Shown here piece after piece: positions 40,662 through 48,578 of a DNA stretch of 64,000 nucleotides. Location of the stretch: positions 1 through 64,000 of the forward strand of contig JBEEJZ010000027.1 of NCBI GenBank assembly GCA_041168905.1. The letters are read 5' to 3'. Both the position numbers and the translations under genes were made by a program. The stretch's first letter is position 1, and every line of letters begins with the position of its first letter. The stretch is from JBEEJZ01 sp041168905. Lineage in GTDB: Bacteria > Pseudomonadota > Gammaproteobacteria > Burkholderiales > Burkholderiaceae_C. The notes beneath the pieces were generated by a model. It did not search any database. It worked only from the letters and a program-made list of their open reading frames with translations, and had not been told where the DNA came from.

Positions 40662-41560
40662 GGTGTTTGTCCAATTTCGAAATTGGCCATATTTTCCAAC
40701 GCCCGCACCATGGCGCTGTGGTCCCAGGCCTTGCCGCCGTGCGCCACGCAGCTGTTGAACAACTCCTGCGCCGTGGCCGTATTGGGCAAGGACACGCCCA
40801 GCAAGCGGGCACTGTTGAGTGCCAGGTTCAGGTCTTTCTGATGCAGCTCGATGCGAAAGCCGGGGTCGAAGGTGCGCTTCACCATGCGCTCGCCATGCAC
40901 CTCCAGGATCTTGCTCGAAGCAAACCCACCCATCAGTGCCTGACGCACACGCGCCGGATCTGCGCCTGCCTTGGCCGCAAACAGCAGCGCCTCACCCACG
41001 GCCTCGATATTGAGCGCCACGATGATCTGATTGGCGACCTTGGCTGTTTGGCCGTCGCCCACGCCCCCGACCAGGGTGATGTTCTTGCCCATCAGCTCGA
41101 ACAGGGGCCGGATGCGGGCAAACACCTGCTCGTCGCCCCCCACCATGATGGACAGGGTCGCGTTCCTGGCCCCGACTTGCCCACCCGACACCGGAGCGTC
41201 CATGTAGTCGCAGCCCAGGGCCTTGATTTTTTGTGCAAAGGTCTTGGTGGCGATGGGGGAGATCGAGCTCATGTCCACCACGGTTTTGCCCGGGGTCAGA
41301 CCGGCAGCAACGCCGGCATCGCCAAAGAGCACGGTCTCTACGTCGGGCGTGTCGGGCAGCATGGTGAAGATGATGTCGGCGCGCTCGGCCACACCACGGG
41401 CACTGGTGCACTGGGTGGCCGTGCTGCTGGCGATCGCCTCGGGCACCTTGCTGCGGGTGTACACAAACAGCTGGTGCCCGGCCGCGATGAGGTGCCCCAC
41501 CATGGGAGTGCCCATGATGCCCAGGCCGATGAATCCAATGCGAAGTGAGGTGGAAGTCAT
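40658..41560 (-). CDS. glxR: 2-Hydroxy-3-oxopropionate (tartronate semialdehyde) reductase
   Basis: 300 residues, the size of the beta-hydroxyacid dehydrogenase family. The NAD(P)H motif is IGFIGLGIMGTPMV. The substrate motif DAPVSGGQVGARNATLSIMVGG and the catalytic Lys in GDGQTAKVANQI follow, and the C-terminal helix region has FRIELHQKDLNLAL. It reduces tartronate semialdehyde, made by Gcl, to glycerate. It lies between hyi and the glycerate kinase gene, overlapping the latter by 4 bases. Confidence 0.95.
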   Translation of the reverse strand: MTSTSLRIGFIGLGIMGTPMVGHLIAAGHQLFVYTRSKVPEAIASSTATQCTSARGVAERADIIFTMLPDTPDVETVLFGDAGVAAGLTPGKTVVDMSSISPIATKTFAQKIKALGCDYMDAPVSGGQVGARNATLSIMVGGDEQVFARIRPLFELMGKNITLVGGVGDGQTAKVANQIIVALNIEAVGEALLFAAKAGADPARVRQALMGGFASSKILEVHGERMVKRTFDPGFRIELHQKDLNLALNSARLLGVSLPNTATAQELFNSCVAHGGKAWDHSAMVRALENMANFEIGQTP

Positions 41561-41607
41561 GTTTGTCTGCTTTCAGTTTGGATCAGAAAAATCAGGGGAT
41601 CAGGGGC

Positions 41608-42393
41608 TCAAAGGGTTGTAGCGGGGGTCGGGCGCCAGCCCAGGCCCGCCTCGGTGGTGGTGGCCGGCTTGTATTCACAGCCCACCCAGCCGTCGTAGCC
41701 GATGCGATCGAGATGGGCAAACACAAAGGGGTAATTGATTTCGCCGGTGCCGGGCTCATGCCGGCCGGGGTTGTCGGCAATCTGCACATGGCCGATGCGG
41801 CCCAGGTGGCGCTGCAGGGTGCCGGCCAGCTCGCCTTCCATGCGCTGCATGTGGTACAGGTCGTATTGCACATAGAGGTTGTCTGAACCCACTTCGTCCA
41901 TCAGCGCCAGCGCCTGGGCCGTGGTGCTGATAAAGAAGCCGGGGATGTCGTAGGTGTTGATGGGCTCGATCAGCAGGGCAATACCCACCGCCTGCAATTG
42001 GGCTGCGGCAAAACGCAGGTTGTCCACCAGGGTCTGCCGGGCCAGCCCCAACGGCACGCCGGCAGGTGCGATGCCGGCCAGGCAGTTGATGTTGGGCACG
42101 CCCAGCGCCCGGGCGTAGGTGATGGCGCGCCCTACCCCGGCCCGAAACTCGTCCACGCGGTCCGGGTGGCAGGCAATGCCGCGCTCACCTGCTGCCCAGT
42201 CGCCGGCGGGCAGGTTGTGCAACACCATGCTCAAGTGATGGGCATCCAGCTCGGCGCGGATCTGCTCGGGCGTGGCCTCATAGGGAAACTGGCACTCCAC
42301 AGCCTGAAAACCGGCGCGGGCGGCACGTCCAAAGCGCTCAAGAAAGGGCACTTCAGTGAACAGCATGGACACATTAGCAGCAAAACGGGGCAT
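41608..42393 (-). CDS. hyi: Hydroxypyruvate isomerase
   Basis: 261 residues from the ATG at 42393, with AGGAG 6 bases upstream. The TIM-barrel family features are MPRFAANVSMLFTEVPFLERFGRAARAGFQAVECQFPY, VLHNLPAGDWAAGERGIAC, LIEPINTYDIPGFF (catalytic Glu) and QYDLYHMQRMEG, with the second Glu in VGCEYKP. It interconverts hydroxypyruvate and tartronate semialdehyde. It follows gcl by 52 bases and precedes glxR by 47, the standard order of the glyoxylate operon. Confidence 0.95.
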   Translation of the reverse strand: MPRFAANVSMLFTEVPFLERFGRAARAGFQAVECQFPYEATPEQIRAELDAHHLSMVLHNLPAGDWAAGERGIACHPDRVDEFRAGVGRAITYARALGVPNINCLAGIAPAGVPLGLARQTLVDNLRFAAAQLQAVGIALLIEPINTYDIPGFFISTTAQALALMDEVGSDNLYVQYDLYHMQRMEGELAGTLQRHLGRIGHVQIADNPGRHEPGTGEINYPFVFAHLDRIGYDGWVGCEYKPATTTEAGLGWRPTPATTL

Positions 42394-42445
42394 CAATATC
42401 TCCTGATTTTTGGGGGAAATTCGGTGGGCATTGCAGTCACTCTGC

Positions 42446-44242
42446 TCAATCCAGCAAACCGGCCAGCGCCAGGCCCTGGGTGCCTTCGGGGTGGCGGCAA
42501 TCGATGTCTTCAAATTCGTTGATTTTGTCGATTTCCACACCCATGGCGATGTTGGTGACCCGTTCCAGAATCACTTCCACCACCACCGGCACACTGTAGC
42601 GGCGCGCCATGGCCTGAGCCTCGATCAGGGCTGATCCGATTTTTTCTGGATCGGTCACACGCAGGGACTTGCAACCCAGGCCCTGCACCACGGCCTGATG
42701 GTCCACACCGTAGCTGCGCAGATCGCCCTCGCTTTCGGGGATGTTCTGGTTGTCAAAAGCCAGTTGCACGCAGTAATCCATGTCAAAGCCGCGCTGGCTC
42801 TGGCGGATCAGGCCCAGATAACTGTTGTTGACCAGCACCTGAACATAGGGCAACCTAAATTGCGCGCCCACCGCCAACTCCTCGATCATGAACTGAAAGT
42901 CGTAATCGCCTGACAGGCCGACCACGGTGCGGGTCGGGTCGGCCGCCACCACGCCCAGCGCGGCAGGGATCGTCCAGCCCAGTGGACCCGCCTGCCCGCA
43001 GTTGATCCACTGGCGCGGGCCGTACACATGCAGAAACTGGGCCCCGGCAATCTGTGACAAGCCGATGGTGGTCACGTAGATGGTGTCGCGACCAAAGGCC
43101 TGGTTCATCTCCTCGTACACACGCATGGGCTTGATGGGCGTCTGCTCGTAATGCGATTTGCGGTGCATCAGCTTTTTGCGTTCTGCGCAACGCCGGGCCC
43201 AGTCGCCGTAGTCCCTGAGCTTGCCGGCTGCCCGACGCTCCCGCGCGACTTGCACAAACAAAGCCAAGGCCGCACCGGCATCACTCACGATACCCAGATC
43301 AGGCATGAAGACGCGTCCGATCTGGGTGGGCTCGATGTCCACGTGCACAAAGGTGCGGCCCTTGCAATAGACCTCGGGGCTGCCAGTATGGCGGTTGGCC
43401 CAGCGGTTGCCGATGCCCAGCACAAAGTCACTGGCCAGCACGGTGGCGTTGCCATAGCGGTGGCTGGTCTGCAAGCCACACATGCCCGCCATCAGGGGGT
43501 GGTCGTCGGCCATGCTGCCCCAGCCCATCAAGGTCGGTATCACGGGCACCCCCATCAGCTCTGCCAGCTCCACCAGCAAGTCGCTGGCATCCGCATTGAT
43601 GATGCCGCCGCCAGCCACGATCAGCGGCCTGTCGGCGGCCTGCAGCATGTCCAGCGCCTTCTCGACCTGCTTGCGGCTGGCAGCGGGCTTGTAAATGGGC
43701 AGCGGCTCATAGGTGTCGATGTCGAATTCGATCTCGGCCATCTGCACATCAAAGGGCAGATCGATCAGCACCGGGCCGGGCCGACCGGAGCGCATGAGGT
43801 GAAACGCCTGCTGAAAAGCCCGCGGCACCTGGGCCGGCTCGCGCACCGTCACGCTCCACTTGGTAACAGGCTTGCTGATGGATTCGATGTCCACCGCCTG
43901 AAAGTCCTCCTTGTAAAGGCGGGCGCGCGGTGCCTGACCGGTGATGCACAAGATCGGAATGCTGTCGGCAATGGCCGAATACAAGCCGGTGATCATGTCG
44001 GTGCCAGCCGGGCCGCTGGTGCCTATGCACACGCCGATGTTGCCCGCCTGCGCCCGGGTGTAACCCTCGGCCATGTGCGAGGCACCCTCCACATGGCGGG
44101 CCAGGATGTGGCTGATGGACTGGCGCTCGCGCAGCGCGTTGTACAGGGGGTTGATCGCCGCGCCCGGCACCCCGAAGGCTTGCGTGATGCCTTCTTTTTC
44201 CATCACCAGCACGGCCGCCATCGCGGCTTTCATCTTTGCCAT
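42446..44242 (-). CDS. gcl: Glyoxylate carboligase
   Basis: 598 residues. Of three consecutive ATGs, the third (44242, MAKMKAAMAAVLVMEKEGI) has GGAG at 6 bases and matches the E. coli Gcl start. It is a ThDP enzyme: the N-terminal PYR domain has AFGVPGAAINPLYNAL and ARHVEGASHMAEGYTRA, with Val at the position where most relatives have the catalytic Glu, as in known Gcl. The ThDP-binding motif is GDYDFQFMIEELAVGAQ with VLVNNSYLGLIRQ. Two glyoxylate are joined to tartronate semialdehyde and CO2. It is first in the operon and divergent from a LysR gene. Confidence 0.97.
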   Translation of the reverse strand: MAKMKAAMAAVLVMEKEGITQAFGVPGAAINPLYNALRERQSISHILARHVEGASHMAEGYTRAQAGNIGVCIGTSGPAGTDMITGLYSAIADSIPILCITGQAPRARLYKEDFQAVDIESISKPVTKWSVTVREPAQVPRAFQQAFHLMRSGRPGPVLIDLPFDVQMAEIEFDIDTYEPLPIYKPAASRKQVEKALDMLQAADRPLIVAGGGIINADASDLLVELAELMGVPVIPTLMGWGSMADDHPLMAGMCGLQTSHRYGNATVLASDFVLGIGNRWANRHTGSPEVYCKGRTFVHVDIEPTQIGRVFMPDLGIVSDAGAALALFVQVARERRAAGKLRDYGDWARRCAERKKLMHRKSHYEQTPIKPMRVYEEMNQAFGRDTIYVTTIGLSQIAGAQFLHVYGPRQWINCGQAGPLGWTIPAALGVVAADPTRTVVGLSGDYDFQFMIEELAVGAQFRLPYVQVLVNNSYLGLIRQSQRGFDMDYCVQLAFDNQNIPESEGDLRSYGVDHQAVVQGLGCKSLRVTDPEKIGSALIEAQAMARRYSVPVVVEVILERVTNIAMGVEIDKINEFEDIDCRHPEGTQGLALAGLLD

Positions 44243-44324
44243 CATCATCTCCAGTCAAGTTAAAAATGAACTGGTGGCTATGGTCGTGAATTGCCGCTGC
44301 AGGCGGAAGCCGTCGGCGCAGCAT

Positions 44325-44338
44325 TTGGCATATGCCAA
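44325..44338. promoter_or_regulatory. Palindrome TTGGCATATGCCAA between gcl and lysR
   Basis: A perfect 14-base palindrome containing a T-N11-A LysR box sits in the 140-base divergent gap. A further TGGCA half-site at 44346-44350 pairs with the TGCCA of the palindrome across 8 bases. Together they look like the tandem sites of the divergent LysR regulator. Confidence 0.6.
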
Positions 44339-44382
44339 TTGGGAATGGCAATTTGTCGCCGAACGTGGCCTACTGTCGCACC

Positions 44383-45291
44383 ATGGATCGCATACAAGCT
44401 CTACGTCTCTTTATTCGTGTGGTGGACCTCGGCTCCTTCAGCAAGGCGGCTGCGGACCTGGGCATCGGACAGCCCAGCGCCACCAAGATGGTCGCGCAGC
44501 TCGAAAGACAGCTCGGCGCGCGACTGCTGCATCGCTCGACCCACGGCGTCACGCCCACCGAGATCGGGGCACTCTATTACGAGAAGTGCCGCCTGATCAC
44601 CCACCACGTCGAAGAGGCCCAAAGCCTGGCCACCTTGCTGCAGTCTGAAGTGCAAGGCGCTCTGCGGGTGAGCACGTCGGTGGCTTTCGGGCGGCGGGTA
44701 CTGGCACCGCTGGTGATGCGCTTCATGCGACTGAACCCCAAACTGCAGGTCGAGCTGACCTTCGATGACCGCTACGTGAATCTGGTGGAGCAAGGCATCG
44801 ACGTGGCCATACGCATGGGATCGCTGGCGGATTCGACCTTGGGTGCGCGCTTTCTGGGCGTCAACCCCTGGGTGGTGGTGGCCTCACCCGACTACCTTCA
44901 GGCACGCGGCACCCCCGCGCAACCGGGTGACCTGGCCGGACACGACGCGCTGATCTACAGCACCGTGCAAGGCGACGCACGCTGGCACTTCACCGGAGCG
45001 GACGGGCGGCTGCAGTCGGTGCCGGTGCGCGGACGACTGCGCTCCAACAACCTGTCGACGCTGCTGGCCGCCGCACGCGATGGCATGGGTGTGGCGGCAC
45101 TGCCCTGGTATGTGGCCCATGCCTCGGTGCAAAGCGAGAAGGTGCACACCCTGCTCACGGAGTGGTCGCTGCCCTCTCAGGAGATTCACGCTGTCTACTC
45201 CTCCCCAAGGCTGGTCACCGCCAAGGTCAGCGGCTTTGTCAGCTGGCTGCAGGGGCAGCTGGGTGAGCGTTGGTGGGCGGCAAATAACTGA
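44383..45291 (+). CDS. LysR-family regulator of the glyoxylate operon
   Basis: 302 residues from the ATG at 44383 (MDRIQALRLFIRVVDLGSFSKAAADLGIGQPSATKMVAQLERQLGARLLHRSTHGV); an upstream start would place coding sequence over the palindromic operator. The effector domain follows (GALRVSTSVAFGRRVLAPLVMRFM, EQGIDVAIRMGSLADSTL). It is divergent from gcl, the usual arrangement in which a LysR protein represses itself and activates the operon with an inducer, probably glyoxylate or a related acid. The inducer is inferred. Confidence 0.93.
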   Translation: MDRIQALRLFIRVVDLGSFSKAAADLGIGQPSATKMVAQLERQLGARLLHRSTHGVTPTEIGALYYEKCRLITHHVEEAQSLATLLQSEVQGALRVSTSVAFGRRVLAPLVMRFMRLNPKLQVELTFDDRYVNLVEQGIDVAIRMGSLADSTLGARFLGVNPWVVVASPDYLQARGTPAQPGDLAGHDALIYSTVQGDARWHFTGADGRLQSVPVRGRLRSNNLSTLLAAARDGMGVAALPWYVAHASVQSEKVHTLLTEWSLPSQEIHAVYSSPRLVTAKVSGFVSWLQGQLGERWWAANN

Positions 45292-45402
45292 CGACAAACC
45301 CACGGGCTGATGGCCTTTGATCCTGCCGGTATATTCAAGCCCAGCCGCCTCTACAACGACCTTTGATCATCGCGCCTGCGCCAGGCGCTGAAAGAGCCCC
45401 AC

Positions 45403-46641
45403 ATGCAAACCCATCTCAGCCCGGAGTTCAGCGGCACCCGCGAAGGCCAGGCGGCCGAGGCCATCCTGCGCAAGTGCGTGCACTGCGGTTTTTGCACCGC
45501 CACCTGCCCCACCTACCAGCTGCTGGGCGATGAGCTGGACGGACCGCGTGGCCGCATTTACCTGATGAAGCAGGTGCTTGAAGGCGGCGAGGTCACGCGC
45601 AGCACCCAGCAGCACCTGGACCGCTGCCTGACCTGCCGCAATTGCGAATCGACCTGCCCCTCCGGCGTGGACTACGGCCATCTGGTGGAAATCGGCCGCA
45701 ACATCGTCGAAGCCCGTGTCGAGCGCCCCCTGGCTGAAAAAGTGATGCGCACCGCGCTGAAGGAAGGCCTGACCTCGCCGCTGTTCGGCCCCGCCATGAA
45801 GCTGGGCCAGCTGGTGCGGCCTCTGCTGCCGGCCGCCCTCAAAAACAAGGTGCCCGCACCCGCGCCGGCCAGCGCGCATGTCTGGCCACAAGACGCACAC
45901 GCCCGCAAGGTGCTGATGCTGGCGGGCTGCGTGCAACCTGCCATGATGCCCAACATCAACAGCGCCACCGCCCGGGTACTGGACGCGGCAGGCATCCAGA
46001 CCCTGGTGGCACCCAAGGCCGGCTGCTGCGGTGCCATCCGCTCCCACCTGAACGATGCCGAAGGCGGCCTCAACGACATGCGGCGCAACATCGACGCCTG
46101 GTGGCCTTTTGTGGAAGACGGCAGCGTGGAGGCCATCGTGATGAATGCCTCGGGCTGTGGTGCCACGGTCAAGGACTACGGCCACGCCCTCGCGCACGAC
46201 GAGGCCTATGCTGCCAAGGCAGCCCGCATCAGCGCCCTGACCCGAGACCTGTCAGAACTGCTGCCGCTGCTGGCACCGGCCCTGGCGGGCAAGGTCAAGG
46301 CGGACGCAGCCCAGGCGTTGGTCTTTCACCCGCCCTGCACCTTGCAGCACGGCCAAAAGTTGCGCGGCGGCGTGGAGACCCACCTGCAAGCCCTGGGCTT
46401 TGACGTGCAGACCAGCCGGGTGGAAAGCCACTTGTGCTGCGGCTCGGCGGGCACCTACTCGGTGCTGCAGCCCGAACTGGCCTACCAGCTGCGCGACCGC
46501 AAGCTGAACAACCTGGCCGAGAGCCAGCCCACCTGCATCGTCTCCGCCAATATCGGCTGCATCCAGCACCTGCAAAGCGGCACTGCGACGCCGGTGAAGC
46601 ACTGGGTGGAAGTCCTGGACGCGGCGCTAATCAGGTCCTGA
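45403..46641 (+). CDS. glcF: Glycolate oxidase iron-sulfur subunit
   Basis: 412 residues. Two 4Fe-4S motifs lie at the N-terminus: CVHCGFCTATCPTY and CLTCRNCESTCPSGV. Two CCG domains follow (LAGCVQPAMMPNINSATARVLDAAGI with KAGCCGAIRSHL, and CTLQHGQKLRGGVETHL with ESHLCCGSAG). GlcF passes electrons from the flavoprotein subunits GlcD and GlcE during glycolate oxidation to glyoxylate. A GAAAGAG site precedes the ATG. No glcD or glcE lies on either side, although these genes usually sit just upstream. They must be elsewhere, or another dehydrogenase partners GlcF. Confidence 0.95.
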   Translation: MQTHLSPEFSGTREGQAAEAILRKCVHCGFCTATCPTYQLLGDELDGPRGRIYLMKQVLEGGEVTRSTQQHLDRCLTCRNCESTCPSGVDYGHLVEIGRNIVEARVERPLAEKVMRTALKEGLTSPLFGPAMKLGQLVRPLLPAALKNKVPAPAPASAHVWPQDAHARKVLMLAGCVQPAMMPNINSATARVLDAAGIQTLVAPKAGCCGAIRSHLNDAEGGLNDMRRNIDAWWPFVEDGSVEAIVMNASGCGATVKDYGHALAHDEAYAAKAARISALTRDLSELLPLLAPALAGKVKADAAQALVFHPPCTLQHGQKLRGGVETHLQALGFDVQTSRVESHLCCGSAGTYSVLQPELAYQLRDRKLNNLAESQPTCIVSANIGCIQHLQSGTATPVKHWVEVLDAALIRS

Positions 46642-46644
46642 GCC

Positions 46645-47619
46645 TCAGTTCTTGATGGGCTGAGCACCCGGCACGCCCAAAAGCAGCCGCTGCTCTATCC
46701 CCTTGATACAAGCCACCAGCGTGGCATTGACCGGCGTGGGCACGCCCAGGCGGGCGCCTTGGGCCACCACGGCGCCGTTGATGAAATCGATCTCGGTGAT
46801 GGAGCCCTTGTCCAGGCTTTGCAACATGGACGGCCGGAATTCGGGCGGCAAACCCGCGCCAGCCCTGTGCCAGGCGTCCAGAGGGTCGGTGATGCTCAGG
46901 GTCACGCCGCTGGCGCGGGCAACGGCCATGGCCTCGGTCACGGCGGCAACGGCTGTGGCTTGCAGTTCTGCACACTGGTACAGCGGCCCGTAAGGCAAGC
47001 CGGAAATGCCGCTGACCGCGCCGGTGGCCACATTGACCAGCAGCTTGTCCCAGATATTGCCCATGATGTTGGCACTGGCGGTGGTGTCCAGCCCCGCCTG
47101 GTTAAAGACCTCGGCTACGCGCTGCGCCCGCTCAGACAAGCCCCCGTCAGGCTCGCCGATCAGGGTCAGCTTGCGGCGCGTGCCGGCAATCACGTGGCCT
47201 GGGCCCAGCGCGGTGCCGCCTACGTAGGTTTTCCCGGCCAGCAGGCGATGCCGGCCCACGATGGGCGCCAGCACCTCCTCGTGGCCCAGGCCGTTTTGCA
47301 AAGACAGCACCAGCGTGTCCGGCCCCAGCAGGCCGGTGGCGGCCTGCATGGCCTCAGCCGTATGAAAAGACTTGACCAGCACGATCAGCAAATCAACCGG
47401 CGCATCTGCCAGGCCCACGGGCACGCCCTGTGCCGAGGTGGCTGCGCGCACGGGCACGGTGCGATCCACGCCATCGGTGCGCAGCACGAGCCCGCGCTGG
47501 TTCATGGCGTTCACCTGGTCGGCGTGGCGGTTGATCAGCCAGACCTCATGGCCGGCCTCGGTCAGCACGCCGCCCATGGCGCAACCCAGGGCCCCGGCGC
47601 CCAAGATGCAAATTTTCAT
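46645..47619 (-). CDS. 2-Dehydropantoate 2-reductase family protein
   Basis: 324 residues from the ATG at 47619, with AGGAG 7 bases upstream. The NADP motif ILGAGALGCAMGGVL opens the protein. VKSFHTAEAM, the catalytic Lys region NIMGNIWDKLLVNVATGAVSGISG and the late PPEFRPSMLQSLDKGSITEIDFINGAVV are hallmarks of PanE/ApbA. It would reduce ketopantoate in CoA synthesis, but many paralogues act on other 2-keto acids. The glycolate and glyoxylate neighbours suggest such a side role is possible. Its stop is 3 bases from the glcF stop. Confidence 0.9.
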   Translation of the reverse strand: MKICILGAGALGCAMGGVLTEAGHEVWLINRHADQVNAMNQRGLVLRTDGVDRTVPVRAATSAQGVPVGLADAPVDLLIVLVKSFHTAEAMQAATGLLGPDTLVLSLQNGLGHEEVLAPIVGRHRLLAGKTYVGGTALGPGHVIAGTRRKLTLIGEPDGGLSERAQRVAEVFNQAGLDTTASANIMGNIWDKLLVNVATGAVSGISGLPYGPLYQCAELQATAVAAVTEAMAVARASGVTLSITDPLDAWHRAGAGLPPEFRPSMLQSLDKGSITEIDFINGAVVAQGARLGVPTPVNATLVACIKGIEQRLLLGVPGAQPIKN

Positions 47620-47786
47620 GGTCTGTCTCCTTGTCATGGGTGTGGGTGCATGGCTTGCATGCGTGTGCGGGATTTTGCAGCGGGCTGGGCCGTGCGTGCC
47701 ACCTCAAACATTACCCACCAAAATGTCACAGATTTTGATATTTTCAACACAACAATAAACGACTAGGTATGCAATAAAGTTGAGGC

Positions 47787-48509
47787 ATGAGTATTTCCCG
47801 TTCCAACCTGCCCCAGGCCGTCTTGTTTGACGCCTACGGCACCTTGTTTGATGTGTACAGCGTGGCTTTGCTGGCCGAGCAGATGTTTCCCGGCAAAGGC
47901 CAGGCATTGAGCGTGCTGTGGCGCGACAAGCAAATCGAATACACCCGCCTGGTGACCACCAGCAATCACGGTCGCCATTACCAGCCCTTCTGGCAGCTGA
48001 CCCGCGCCGCGCTGGTCTACGCCATCAAGAAGACTGCAGGCTACGACCACACCCAATGGGCCACCAGCGATTTCGACAGCAAGGTCGAACAGTTGCTCAA
48101 TCAGTACCACCACCTCAGCGCCTTCCCGGAAAACCGCGACGTGCTGAGCACCCTGAAAGCGCGTGGCATACAGACTGGCATCCTGAGCAATGGCGACCCG
48201 GCCATGCTGAACATGGCGGTCAAATCTGCCGGGCTGGACGGTCTGCTGGACCACGTCATCAGCGTGGATGGCATCCGCAAGTACAAGACCCACCCCGACG
48301 CCTACGCCCTGGGCGAGCAAGCCTGCAAGCTCAGCGCCAGCCAGATCGTGTTTGTCAGCAGCAACGGCTGGGACGCGCTGGCCGCCACCTGGTACGGCTA
48401 CCAGACACTGTGGGTGAACCGTGCCAACGCCCCCTTTGAAGAGCTGGGCACTCAGCCGGTGCGGACAGGCAGCACCTTGCGCGACGTGATGGGCTTTTTT
48501 GACGCCTAG
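47787..48509 (+). CDS. Haloacid dehalogenase, type II
   Basis: 240 residues. The HAD nucleophile is Asp15 in AVLFDAYGTLFDV, the DxYGT form specific for (S)-2-haloacid dehalogenases. SNGDPAML, the Lys in RKYKTHPDAY and SSNGWDALAATWYGYQTLWVNR match the remaining active-site motifs of this type. It would hydrolyse 2-haloacids with inversion, for example haloacetate to glycolate. Glycolate could then enter through GlcF and the malate synthase encoded 69 bases downstream. Physiological substrate is inferred; many genomic copies act on other compounds. Confidence 0.9.
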   Translation: MSISRSNLPQAVLFDAYGTLFDVYSVALLAEQMFPGKGQALSVLWRDKQIEYTRLVTTSNHGRHYQPFWQLTRAALVYAIKKTAGYDHTQWATSDFDSKVEQLLNQYHHLSAFPENRDVLSTLKARGIQTGILSNGDPAMLNMAVKSAGLDGLLDHVISVDGIRKYKTHPDAYALGEQACKLSASQIVFVSSNGWDALAATWYGYQTLWVNRANAPFEELGTQPVRTGSTLRDVMGFFDA

Positions 48510-48578
48510 GCACGTTTCTGGCCGGCCTTAACTGATCCTCGTTTTTTACTGTTTCAACACTTCCTGGAGCACTCCACC

